In this document: piece by piece, positions 25,242-33,559 of the stretch | Layout of the letters: every line of letters starts with the position of its first letter | Position numbering within the stretch: position 1 is the first letter of the stretch | Assembly (NCBI RefSeq): GCF_002953255.1 | Contig: NZ_CP026498.1 | Coordinates: forward strand, 8,542,904 to 8,606,903 | Direction of reading: 5' to 3' | Length of the DNA: 64,000 nt | From: Streptomyces sp. CB01881 | Lineage (GTDB): Bacteria; Actinomycetota; Actinomycetes; Streptomycetales; Streptomycetaceae | Notes under the pieces: generated by a model | Told to the model about the DNA's origin: nothing | The model's input: only the letters and a program-made list of their open reading frames with translations | Database searches by the model: none | Translations under genes and position numbers: made by a program

Positions 25242-25529
25242 GTGAAGGACCTCAAGTTCGAGCAGAAGAAGTCACTGTCGCGCCTTGAGGCCGCGGATCT
25301 GCTGTCGGCGATCGCCGCCGCACTGCGGCACGGCGATGGTGCCGAGCTGGATTTCGGCCCCGGGACGGTGAGCCTGCGGATCCCCGAGGAACTCCGCAGT
25401 GAGATCGAGATCGAGGTCGGCGACGGCCAGCTCGAACTCGAAGTCGAGCTCAAGTGGCCGGTCCCGCCGGCCGGTACGGAGTCGCCGCGGCCGGCGGCCG
25501 GCTCGCAGGACGAGTCCTCACCGGACTGA
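25242..25529 (+). CDS. Amphi-Trp domain protein
   Basis: A 95-residue small protein of the amphi-Trp family: KFEQKKSLSRLEAADLLSAIAAAL then an amphipathic acidic stretch (SEIEIEVGDGQLELEVELKW) ending in the conserved Trp, and a disordered tail. Function is unknown; the family occurs in halophilic archaea and actinomycetes. GGAGGAAGTC before the GTG at 25242 fixes the start. Confidence 0.85.
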   Translation: MKDLKFEQKKSLSRLEAADLLSAIAAALRHGDGAELDFGPGTVSLRIPEELRSEIEIEVGDGQLELEVELKWPVPPAGTESPRPAAGSQDESSPD

Positions 25530-25579
25530 GATCCCGCCGGGCCGGTGCGCCCGCTGCGGATCGCCCGGAAGCCGGCCGG

Positions 25580-26149
25580 TCACCGGCAGGAAGGCTTCGG
25601 CGCCCAGCGGTTCGCGCCGGCCGTCACGGCGGCGGCGCTGGCGATGCCGATCAGCGCTCCGACCGCCACGTCGCCCGGGTAGTGGACCCCGGTGTGGACG
25701 CGGGAGTACCCGACCGCGCAGGCGAGCGCGCCGAGCGGGAACGCGAGCGCGGGAAGAGCGGATCCGGTGACCGCGGCGAAGGCGACCGCAGCGGCGGTGT
25801 GCCCGGACGGAAGGGAGGGGGAGGAGGGCATGGGGACGTGGCGCGCGGTGGTGCTCGCGGCTGCCAGGCGGTCGGGCCGCGGGCGTCGCACCAGCTGCTT
25901 GACCACCAGGTTCGCGCCGGCCGAGGCCGTCCCGACGGCGAGGACGCCGAGCAGTGCCGCGCGCCGTGTCCGGCCGGGGCGAAGGGCGAGCAACCCGGCC
26001 GTGGCCAGGGAGAGCTTGGAGTGGTCGGCGGCGGATGACAGGCGTCGCAGGCCGCGGTCGAGTGTCGGGGTCTCGGTGGCGGCCACCGTGGCGTAGACGG
26101 CGCTGTCGAGGGCCATCAGGTCGCGTACCACGTCACGGGCGCTAGCCAT
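25580..26149 (-). CDS. PAP2-family membrane phosphatase
   Basis: A 189-residue protein with about five membrane segments and the full acid-phosphatase triad: KQLVRRPRPDR, LPSGHTAAAVA and SRVHTGVHYPGDV. It likely dephosphorylates a lipid phosphate (phosphatidate or undecaprenyl diphosphate). Its ATG overlaps the stop of the upstream lipid-kinase gene by 8 nt, so the two are translated together. That pairing suggests a lipid phosphorylation/dephosphorylation pair. Confidence 0.92.
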   Translation of the reverse strand: MASARDVVRDLMALDSAVYATVAATETPTLDRGLRRLSSAADHSKLSLATAGLLALRPGRTRRAALLGVLAVGTASAGANLVVKQLVRRPRPDRLAAASTTARHVPMPSSPSLPSGHTAAAVAFAAVTGSALPALAFPLGALACAVGYSRVHTGVHYPGDVAVGALIGIASAAAVTAGANRWAPKPSCR

Positions 26150-27497
26150 CGGCGCGCTCCGACGTGGCCGGGGCCGACCGGGGCCGGCCGAGGGCCAGCA
26201 TGAGCAGTTCGCGCCAGTCGAGGGGCGGCGCAGCCGTCGGCGCACCGGGCCGGTTCCTGGGCACCAGGACCCGCAGCGCACCGGGGTGGACGCCGCAGGT
26301 GACGGGGGTGGGCAGCTGGAGCGCCTCACCGTCGACGGCGATCGGGATGAGGTCCGTGTCCGAGACCACCGTGACCTCCGGAGACGTCAGGACGCTCAGC
26401 CCGGGAGCCCGGGCGCCACGGAGAGCGACCTGCGCCGCCTGCGCGGCGTTGCTCACGTGGATCCCGACGACACCCAGGGTGCCGAGGTCGAGCCGGGGTC
26501 TGCGGGCGGCCAGGGCCGCGGGGGTGGGCGCGGCGTAGGGGTTGTTGCTGATCAGGAGGGCCTGCTGGGCCTCCAGGCGGTCGGTTGCCGTCAGTGCGTC
26601 GACCGGGTGGCCGGTGTAGCCGTGCAGCAGGTCGGGCAGCGCGTCCAGGGTGGCGCCGGCCTTGGCGTCGCGGTACTCGGGGCTTTGCACGATCTGCGCG
26701 TACACCCCGAAGGAGACCGTGTTGACGAAGGGCCGGCCGTCGACCGTGCCCAGGTCGACGCGCAGTTCCTCGCCGTCGCCGAGCGCGTCGAGGCACCGGT
26801 CGGGAGCGTCGCGGTCGAGGCCCAGGTCCATGGCGAAGTGGTTGCGGGTGCCGGCGCAGATCACCAGGAACGGCAGGTCGTGCTCGGCGGCGACCGCGGC
26901 CACGAGGGCCTGCGTGCCGTCGCCGCCGGCGACCCCGAGCAGGTCCGCGCCGTCGGCCACGGCGCGGCGGGCGATCGCCCCGACGTCCGTCCGGGTGGAC
27001 GGGTCCAGCAGCACGACCCGCGCGCCGAGTGCCTCGGCCTTCTCCACCAGCCCGAAGCGTTCGACCTTGCCGCCCCCGGACTTCGGGTTCATGATCAGCA
27101 CCGGATGCAGGGGAGCCCGGGACGGGACCGCCCGCATGCCCTGGGGCCTTCGGGTCACGCGCAGGGCCGCCCTGGCACAGAGCCCCGCCGCCCCGAGGAG
27201 CACGACGGCGACCAGTGCCGCGGGCCACAGGTCCGCCCGGGCGTAGAGCACCAGCACGGCTGCGGGGGCGGCGAGGGTCAGCAGCGCCCCGGCCACCCGC
27301 AGGGCACCGTGCTGGGACAGCACCCACCAGGTCCCGGCCGCTGCGACGACCAGGCAGACCACCCCGATGACGACGATCAGCAGGCCGCCGGCCCCGCGCA
27401 CGGCCACCAGCGCCACCAGTGCGCCCGCCAGGAAGCCCAGTGCCAGCCGCGCCAGCAGACGTCCTCGCGCGGCCGAGGGTGAATCGGTCGGGCCCAT
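26142..27497 (-). CDS. Diacylglycerol kinase-family lipid kinase with membrane domain
   Basis: A 451-residue protein. Four membrane helices (about residues 15-120) precede a DAGK-type catalytic domain with NPKSGGGKVERF and the nucleotide loop GVAGGDGTQALVAAVA, then CAGTRNHFAMDLGLD and a C-terminal beta domain ending in VDGEALQLPTPV. Family members phosphorylate diacylglycerol or related lipids. The ATG at 27497 has AGGAGGGAG upstream; further in-frame codons upstream look non-coding. It is the first gene of a two-gene unit with the PAP2 phosphatase. Confidence 0.9.
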   Translation of the reverse strand: MGPTDSPSAARGRLLARLALGFLAGALVALVAVRGAGGLLIVVIGVVCLVVAAAGTWWVLSQHGALRVAGALLTLAAPAAVLVLYARADLWPAALVAVVLLGAAGLCARAALRVTRRPQGMRAVPSRAPLHPVLIMNPKSGGGKVERFGLVEKAEALGARVVLLDPSTRTDVGAIARRAVADGADLLGVAGGDGTQALVAAVAAEHDLPFLVICAGTRNHFAMDLGLDRDAPDRCLDALGDGEELRVDLGTVDGRPFVNTVSFGVYAQIVQSPEYRDAKAGATLDALPDLLHGYTGHPVDALTATDRLEAQQALLISNNPYAAPTPAALAARRPRLDLGTLGVVGIHVSNAAQAAQVALRGARAPGLSVLTSPEVTVVSDTDLIPIAVDGEALQLPTPVTCGVHPGALRVLVPRNRPGAPTAAPPLDWRELLMLALGRPRSAPATSERADG

Positions 27498-27921
27498 TCC
27501 GCTCCCTCCTGCCGTCCCGGACGGCGCCAGGTCGGTCCCCACGGTGGGAGGTACGACATGGTGGTGCCACCCGTGCCAGGATGTGCGCCACCGGCCGGCC
27601 CGGCACCCCGTGAGGGCCGAACGGCGGACGGCCTGCGCGCCCGCCCGCATCGCGGGCCCGCGAACGCCGGACGACGGCCTCCGGAATTCCGACAGCGCCG
27701 ACACCTCGGCGTAGGCGGCCAGGCGTCGGATCGCCCTCATGGCCGCTCCCCAACGACACGAAACCCCTGGTCCGGCCACCTGACGAAGTGGCCGGACCAG
27801 GGGTGTTCGTCTCAGCTGATCGGGTTGCCAACAGTGTCGGCAACCGCCGGGCGGGCCGGGCCGGCCGGCTGCACCTTGTGCCGGCTCGCGAGGGGTGGGG
27901 CGTCCGAGGCCCGTCGGCCCG
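27498..27921. other. Spacer with the terminator of the MarR-like gene
   Basis: About 420 bp. It contains the hairpin at 27763-27804, and the remainder (27498-27760) is the leader of the lipid-kinase gene with no clear repeats. Confidence 0.4.
27763..27804 (-). terminator. Hairpin terminator downstream of the MarR-like gene
   Basis: Perfect 17-bp arms (27763-27779, 27788-27804) around an 8-nt loop, 118 nt after the stop of the leftward MarR-like gene. Confidence 0.8.
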
Positions 27922-28389
27922 TCAGGCCACCGTCCCGCCCGCGTTGCGGATCAGCTGCTGAAGCACCTTCACCGTGGTGACGTAGTCCGCGTCGTCAACG
28001 CCCTCGTGGAGGGCGGCGCGGATCGCGGGGGCATTGCGCGCCAGGTCGACCCGGGCTCGTTCCCCTTCCCCGGTGAGCCACAGGCGGTCCTCGCCGTCCC
28101 GCCTCAGCCAGCCGCGCTCGACGAGCACCGCGGACTCTGCCGCCAGGTCGTCCTCGGGCCGGATGTAGGACCTCATGGCCTCCCTCAGCTCAGGCAGGGT
28201 CATCCCCTCGCCATCGGGTGAGATGTCGTTCACCGACAGGTTGCGCAGCAGCCAGAACTGCGGCTGGGTGTAGCTCTTCTCGGCCTGCCGGGCCCGGGTG
28301 AACGCGATCAGCGCCTCGTAGGCGATACCGGTCCAGTAGGCGGCGGGCTGTCCGGCGAGTTCCGCATCGGACATCTGCTGGGGCGTCAT
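27922..28389 (-). CDS. MarR-like winged-helix regulator
   Basis: A 155-residue protein. LIAFTRARQAEKSYTQPQFWLLRNLS, DGEGMTLPELREAMRSYI and SAVLVERGWLRR...DRLWLTGEGE trace the helix-turn-helix and wing of a MarR fold. LTGEGERARVDLARN leads to the dimerising helix. It lies just downstream of the epimerase/SnoaL fusion gene in the same direction, separated by a 9-bp tandem repeat, and may regulate it. AGGGAG precedes the ATG. Confidence 0.75.
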   Translation of the reverse strand: MTPQQMSDAELAGQPAAYWTGIAYEALIAFTRARQAEKSYTQPQFWLLRNLSVNDISPDGEGMTLPELREAMRSYIRPEDDLAAESAVLVERGWLRRDGEDRLWLTGEGERARVDLARNAPAIRAALHEGVDDADYVTTVKVLQQLIRNAGGTVA

Positions 28390-28430
28390 GGAATCTCCCT
28401 CTCCTGTCACTTCGAGCGCGAAGCCTGCAC

Positions 28431-28471
28431 TGCAAGCCGTGCAAGCCGTGCAAGCCGTGCAAGCCGTGCAG
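28431..28471. repeat. 9-bp tandem repeat between epimerase and MarR-like genes
   Basis: Four exact units of TGCAAGCCG (28431-28466) and a partial fifth. It fills the 86-bp gap between two genes of one likely transcript. Confidence 0.9.
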
Positions 28472-28475
28472 GTCG

Positions 28476-29786
28476 TCAGTCGACCGCGATGGTGTTCTGG
28501 GCGGCGCCGACGCGCCAGGTGCCGTCCTCCTTGACCACTATGTAGAATGGGCGGCCCTCGGGCCGGTCGGCGATCCGGGTGCCGTCGTGGCGGACCGGCT
28601 GCTGGCGGACGTTCACCGCGGCGACGTCGGGCCGCAGGAACAGCACGCGCTCGACGTCGTAGACGGCGGTCGACTCGGCCGTCGCGCCGGGCAGCACCTT
28701 CCGGGTGAAGGCCGCGATCTCCTCGAAGCCCGACAGCCGCTTGCCGTGGCCGGTGGTCCACACCGGGTCCTCCCGGCGGAAGACACCCAGGAACCGGTCG
28801 ACCTCCTCGTTCTGCTGGGCGTACTCGACCTCGGCGACCAGGAGGCGGATCGCGGCCACCTCGGCGTCGGTCTCCGGGCCGTCGGGGGCACCGAACACCT
28901 CGACCGGCCGGTACGAGCCCGACACCAGCTCGGTCAGCACGCCCGGCCGGCCCGGTCGCCAGCCGAGGGCGGTACGGGCGGCGGCGCCGCTGACGCTCTG
29001 GTCGAGGGCGAGCGCGTCCGCGAAGAGCGGGCCGAAGATTTCGGCGGCCTGCTCCGCCGGCACCGCGTGCGGGGTGGCGAGCACTCCGGCTGCGCGGCCG
29101 GCGGCCCGGGCGAGGTCACGGACCGGGACGGCCGACTCGCCGACGCCGTGCCAGACGGTGCCGGCCTCGGCCCGCTCGACGGCGGCCACGAACAGCTCGG
29201 CCAGGTCGTCCACGTGGACGGTCGGCCAGCGCACACCCTCCTCGCCGTAGTACTCGGGCACCTCCTGCCGGCGGGCCCGGTCGACGAGGATGGCGGGAAT
29301 GCCGCCGCCGCGGCCGTACACGATGCCCGGCCGGACGACGACCGCGCGCACGCCCTCGGTGACCTCGGCCAGCACCCGCCGCTCGATCCGCGGGCGGTAG
29401 CCGACGATGTCGATCGGGTTGGTCGGGCTCTCCTCGCCGACCTCCTGGGCCTCGCCGGTGGCGCCGAGCACCCAGACGCCGCTGGTGTAGACGAAGGGGC
29501 GGCCGGTGCCGCGCAGCGGAGCGGCGAGCGCCTCGATGACGGCGGTGTCGACGTCGGCGTCGCCGCTCGGGGGAGCCAGGTGGATCACCGCCTCGATCTC
29601 GGAGGTCACCGTGCCGGCCAGCGAGGCCGGGTCGGCGGTGTCGCCGACCAGCTGGGCGTGCCAGGCCCGGCCGGGCTGTGGCTCGGCGCCACGGGTGAGC
29701 GCGACGACCTGGTGGCCGGCGGCGGCGAGGTGGTCGGTGACGGCGGAGCCGATGTAGCCGGTGGCACCGGTGAGCAGAACCTTCAT
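28476..29786 (-). CDS. NAD-dependent epimerase fused to a SnoaL-like domain
   Basis: A 436-residue protein. Residues 1-295 form an extended SDR/epimerase: LTGATGYIGSAV at the N-terminus, VIHLAP, FVYTSG for the Ser, and GYRPRIER where the usual YxxxK tyrosine is Tyr and Lys is replaced by Arg or Ile-Glu. Residues 305-436 form an NTF2/SnoaL (SgcJ/EcaC-type) domain: AEVEYAQQNEEVDRFLGVFRREDPVWTTGHG and YIVVKEDGTWRVGAAQNTIAVD. The two domains are usually separate genes. Substrate unknown. It is followed by the MarR-like gene. Confidence 0.85.
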   Translation of the reverse strand: MKVLLTGATGYIGSAVTDHLAAAGHQVVALTRGAEPQPGRAWHAQLVGDTADPASLAGTVTSEIEAVIHLAPPSGDADVDTAVIEALAAPLRGTGRPFVYTSGVWVLGATGEAQEVGEESPTNPIDIVGYRPRIERRVLAEVTEGVRAVVVRPGIVYGRGGGIPAILVDRARRQEVPEYYGEEGVRWPTVHVDDLAELFVAAVERAEAGTVWHGVGESAVPVRDLARAAGRAAGVLATPHAVPAEQAAEIFGPLFADALALDQSVSGAAARTALGWRPGRPGVLTELVSGSYRPVEVFGAPDGPETDAEVAAIRLLVAEVEYAQQNEEVDRFLGVFRREDPVWTTGHGKRLSGFEEIAAFTRKVLPGATAESTAVYDVERVLFLRPDVAAVNVRQQPVRHDGTRIADRPEGRPFYIVVKEDGTWRVGAAQNTIAVD

Positions 29787-29875
29787 GACATTCCCGTCTT
29801 GATGAACGAGACGTTACGTCTCGTTCGATGGCATGGTGACGTGCTTCGAATCCGCGCGGTGCGCGGGGTCTCGTC

Positions 29876-31005
29876 TCAGAGATTGATCATTTGTCCGGCG
29901 ATGCCGTGGATCGCTTCCTTCAGGGCCTCCCCGAGGGTCGGGTGCGCGTGTATGTTGCGCGCCACATCGTGGACGGTCAGGTCCCACTGCTGAGCGAGCG
30001 TCAGCTCGGGCAGCAGCTCGGTGACGTCCGGGCCGATGAGGTGCGCGCCGATGATCTCGCCGTACTCGGCGTCCGCGACGACCTTCACGGAGCCGGCCGG
30101 GTCGCCGAGGCCGTGCGCCTTGCCGTTCGCGGCGAACGGGAACCTGGCCACCCTGACGTCGTGCCCCCGCTCACGGGCCTGTGCCTCGGTCCAGCCGAAG
30201 CTGGCGATCTGCGGTCGGCAGTAGGTGGCGCGCGGGATCATCGGGTGGTCGAGCTCCATGGTCTCGGCGTCCGCGATGGTCTCGGCGGCGACGATGCCCA
30301 TGGCCTCGGCGGTGTGGGCGAGCATCAGCTTCGCGGTCACGTCGCCGATGGCGTAGATGTGCGGCACGGAGGTGCGGCAGCGGGCGTCGACGTCGATGGC
30401 GCCGCGCTCGGTGAGGGCCACGCCGGTGTGCTCCAGGCCGTAGCCGGAGACGTTCGGCGCGAAGCCGATGGCCTGCAGGACCTTGTCGGCCACCAGGACC
30501 TGTTGCACGCCGTCCTTGCCGGTGACGGTGACACGGACCTGCGGGCCGGATTCGTCGATCGCCTCGACCCGGGTGGAGGTGAGCACCTGGATGCCCGACT
30601 TGCGGTATTGCCTGTGCAGTTCGGCGGAGATCTCGGCGTCCTCCAGCGGGGCGATCCGGTCCAGGAACTCGACGACGGTGACCTGCACGCCGTAGTTGTG
30701 CAGCACGTACGCGAACTCGATGCCGATCGCGCCGGCCCCGGCGATGACGATCGACCGCGGCAACTCCTCGGCGAGGATCTGCGCCTCGTACGTCACGACG
30801 CGCTCGCTGCGGGCGGTGCCGGGCAGCAGGCGCGGGGTGGCGCCGACGGCGATGACGCAGTGCTCGAAGGACACGGTGCGGATGGTGCCGTCCGGCTCGG
30901 CGATCTGGAGGGTGTTCGCGTCCAGGAAGGTGCCCCGCCGTCGTACTCGGTGATCCCGTTCTTCCTCATCAGGTGGTGGACGCCCTTGACCCGGCCGTCC
31001 GCGAC
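29876..31005 (-). pseudogene. lpd: Truncated and frameshifted dihydrolipoyl dehydrogenase
   Basis: The last 332 codons read as a good Lpd: NAD-binding GAGAIGIEFAYVLHNYG, AIGDVTAKLMLAH, and the C-terminal NIHAHPTLGEALKEAIHG with the catalytic His-Glu pair. Upstream, matching Lpd sequence continues (VADGRVKGVHHLMRKNG, ITEYDG), but a missing base near 30936 shifts the frame. The match stops near 31005, about 100 residues short of an Lpd start. The FAD-binding N-terminus and redox-active cysteine pair are therefore gone. It ends 38 bp from the MFS gene. A working lpd is expected elsewhere, to serve SucB. Confidence 0.88.
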
Positions 31006-31042
31006 GGTTGGGAGTTCCTCAGGTGTGGGAGCGACTTGGGCG

Positions 31043-32266
31043 TCAGCCGGTTGTGCCGCGGGTCCGCCAGACGGTCAGGCTGGTCAGCAGGCCGACCGCC
31101 GCACCGACCCAGAGCGCGGCGGTGAGGGTGGCGGCGTCGACGACGAGACCGCCGAACAGGGCGCCGAGGGCGATGGCGAGGTTGAACACCGAGGTGTTCA
31201 GGGCGGTGGCCGCCTCGGCCTCCCGGGGCGCCGACTGCAGGATCCAGGTCTGCACGCTCACCGGAACCCCGCCGAAGGCCAGGCCCCAGCCGATCAGCAG
31301 CGCGATCCCGCCGGCGGGGCTGGTACCGACGAGCGGGAACAGCGCCAGGATCACGGCGAGCAGCAGGCCGATGGCCGTGATCACCCGGCGGACGTCACGT
31401 CCCACCAGCGCGCCGGCCAGGAAGTTGCCGAGGATGCCGGCCGCGCCGAAGGCGAGGAGGAGCGGGCCGACCATGCCCTGGCTGATGCCGGAGACGTCCT
31501 GCAGCACCGGGCTGACGAAGGTGAACGCCGCGAAGTGACCGCCCACCAGCAGGAACGTGGTCAGCACCCCGGCGCGGACGGCACGGTTGCGCAACTGCGC
31601 CCCGAGCGTGCGCAGCCGGACCGGGTCGCTCGCGGGCAGCGACGGCAGCAGGACGAGCAGGGCGCCCACGACGAGCAGGCCGAGGCCGCCGACGGTGGCG
31701 AACGCGGCCCGCCAGCTGCCGAACTCCCCGATCAGGGTCCCGGCCGGCACACCCAGGACATTGGCGGCCGTGGCGCCGCCGAACGTGATGGCGGTCGCAC
31801 GGCCCACGTACGCGGCGGGCACCATGCGCACCGCGATTCCGGCGGCGAGCGCCCAGAAACCGCCGATGCTGATGCCGACCAGGAACCGCGAGGCGAGCAG
31901 GACGGTGAAGTCCGGGGCGAGCACGGACAGCAGGTTGGCCCCGGCCATCAGGCCCAGCAGGACGATCAGGACCGTACGTCGGTCACCGCGTCGGATCAGC
32001 ACGGGCAGAAGGGGCGCGGTGGCGGACGCGACGAGACCGGGCACGGTCACCATCAGACCCGCCGTCCCCTCGGAGACGTCGAAGGTGCCACCGATCGGAG
32101 TGAGCAGGCCCATCGGCAACTGTTCGGCGGTCACCATGGCGAAGGTGCCGACGGCCACCGCCACCAGGGCGAGCCATCGTCGTAGCGGGACGACGGCCGA
32201 GGGGCCGGGCCCGGACGTCGGCGCGTGGCCGGCGTCGGTGCCCCGGATGGGCTCGACGGTGGTCAT
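31043..32266 (-). CDS. MFS efflux transporter (DHA1 type)
   Basis: A 407-residue, twelve-helix transporter. LALVAVAVGTFAMVTAEQLPMGLLTPI opens helix 1. RRGDRRTVLIVLLGLMAG is the helix 2-3 loop motif, and GISIGGFWALAAGIAVRMVP and GVPAGTLIGEFGSWRAAF are typical of the AraJ/NepI-like drug and metabolite exporters. AAGGAG lies before the ATG at 32266. It is next to a hemerythrin gene in the same direction and the broken lpd. The substrate is unknown. Confidence 0.9.
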   Translation of the reverse strand: MTTVEPIRGTDAGHAPTSGPGPSAVVPLRRWLALVAVAVGTFAMVTAEQLPMGLLTPIGGTFDVSEGTAGLMVTVPGLVASATAPLLPVLIRRGDRRTVLIVLLGLMAGANLLSVLAPDFTVLLASRFLVGISIGGFWALAAGIAVRMVPAAYVGRATAITFGGATAANVLGVPAGTLIGEFGSWRAAFATVGGLGLLVVGALLVLLPSLPASDPVRLRTLGAQLRNRAVRAGVLTTFLLVGGHFAAFTFVSPVLQDVSGISQGMVGPLLLAFGAAGILGNFLAGALVGRDVRRVITAIGLLLAVILALFPLVGTSPAGGIALLIGWGLAFGGVPVSVQTWILQSAPREAEAATALNTSVFNLAIALGALFGGLVVDAATLTAALWVGAAVGLLTSLTVWRTRGTTG

Positions 32267-32396
32267 GAGGGAACTCCTTGAGTGGGATGGGCTGAGGGGA
32301 AACCGGTCCACGGGCACGGACCCGCCCGTGGACCGCGGGAGAGGAAGGGACGGCAACACGCCGAGAACGGCGGAGGGCTTCGGGGGAGGGCAGGGC

Positions 32397-33056
32397 TCAG
32401 GGCCGGGTGATGGTCAGAGCGCCCCGGGTACCCCACCGGTCGAGCACCGCGTAGGCGGGCTGCCACTGGTGCGCGTACGCGTGGTGCGCGGACTCGGGCA
32501 GGAGCTGCGTCAGAACGGCGGCCACGGTCCGCTCGGTGACGCCGTCCAGGAGCCACGGCAGGATCCGTGCCGCATCGGCCCTGATCCGCTGGGCGTGGAC
32601 GCGCCCGAAGTGCTCCCACTGCTCCTTGCCCAGGATGATCTGGACCAGCGGGAAGACGGCTTCCTCCTCGTGGCGGAGGTGTCCGCGTAGACCGGTGACC
32701 AGCGAGCCGATGAGCTCACCGAACAGGTCGAGCCCGACATCGGGGCCGGCCAGCGCCTGGTCGATCGCCTCGATCAGGAGGGCGAGCGAGGCGTGCTCGG
32801 CCTCGATCGCCTCCAGCCGCACCAGGGAGAAGGGGCGGCCGTACAGGGCCTGGCGCAGGGAGGGCCACAGGGCGTCGTCCTCGGCGGCGTGGTGGGCGTG
32901 CAGAGCACTCCGGAACAGCTCCCAGCCCGCGGCGCTGCGCAGGACGTGCCGGGGATCGGGGTGGGCGCGGGTGGTGGCTCGGGCAAGGTGGTGCAACTCC
33001 CTTCGTAAGGCGTTGTGCATCGCGTACGTCACGGTCATGTCGAACCTGTCTCGCAC
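32397..33056 (-). CDS. Hemerythrin-domain protein (second copy)
   Basis: A 219-residue protein with iron-ligand spacing typical of hemerythrins: ALHAHHAAEDDALWP, IEAEHASL and LRGHLRHEEEAVFPL. The tail LLDGVTERTVAAVLTQLLP resembles the tail of the hemerythrin protein at 18089-18868. The start is a GTG at 33056 with AGGAG about 10 nt upstream; an ATG at 33038 is possible. It may sense oxygen, NO or oxidative stress. Confidence 0.85.
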   Translation of the reverse strand: MRDRFDMTVTYAMHNALRRELHHLARATTRAHPDPRHVLRSAAGWELFRSALHAHHAAEDDALWPSLRQALYGRPFSLVRLEAIEAEHASLALLIEAIDQALAGPDVGLDLFGELIGSLVTGLRGHLRHEEEAVFPLVQIILGKEQWEHFGRVHAQRIRADAARILPWLLDGVTERTVAAVLTQLLPESAHHAYAHQWQPAYAVLDRWGTRGALTITRP

Positions 33057-33559
33057 GTCTGTCTGACTCCTGGTGCCGGTGACCGGGTGAGCCCGTGTCA
33101 GGCAGTGGCGCCGTGACTGGTTCTCCGGGAACAGGGCAGCGGAAAGCCATGCCTGACGAGCGGGACATCATGGAGAGGGTGGCCGGGCGGGGGACGGCGG
33201 GGTGGGCCCGAGGCCCTCGACGAGCAGCCTGCCCGGGTGCCTCAAGCCTCCCGTGGGAGCCGTGTCCGGATCAACGCAAGCTTCGTGCGTCGATCGATAA
33301 CCCGACCGTTATCGCCGGACAGGAGCGGTGGCGGAACGACGCGCCCGGGAGGCCTTCCCGGCCTGGCAGAGGAGCCGCACTCCGATCGGGACGGCCGAAC
33401 GGCTCCGGGAAGGAACCCCGCGGCCGTGTCCGTTCGGCCGGCGGCCTCGACGCACACCGCCCGGCTCCGGTGTCGGGCGGCGGGGCGAGCACTCTGCGGC
33501 AGCCGATCGCTACCTCACCGGCGACGGCGGCATCCTCGACTCCGGGACGTGACTGTTCG
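33057..33559. other. Spacer between hemerythrin and LysR genes
   Basis: Five hundred bases with no convincing gene. The only structured element is the palindrome at 33295-33314. Open frames across it are Arg/Pro-rich. Confidence 0.4.
33295..33314 (+). promoter_or_regulatory. Palindrome CGATAAC-N6-GTTATCG
   Basis: A perfect inverted repeat with 7-bp arms and a 6-bp centre, in an otherwise empty spacer, with the size of a TetR-type operator. No regulator can be assigned. Confidence 0.5.

Noticed and set aside
28431..28471. CRISPR-like regular repeat
   Set aside because: Units are 9 bp and contiguous with no spacers; it is a simple tandem repeat.
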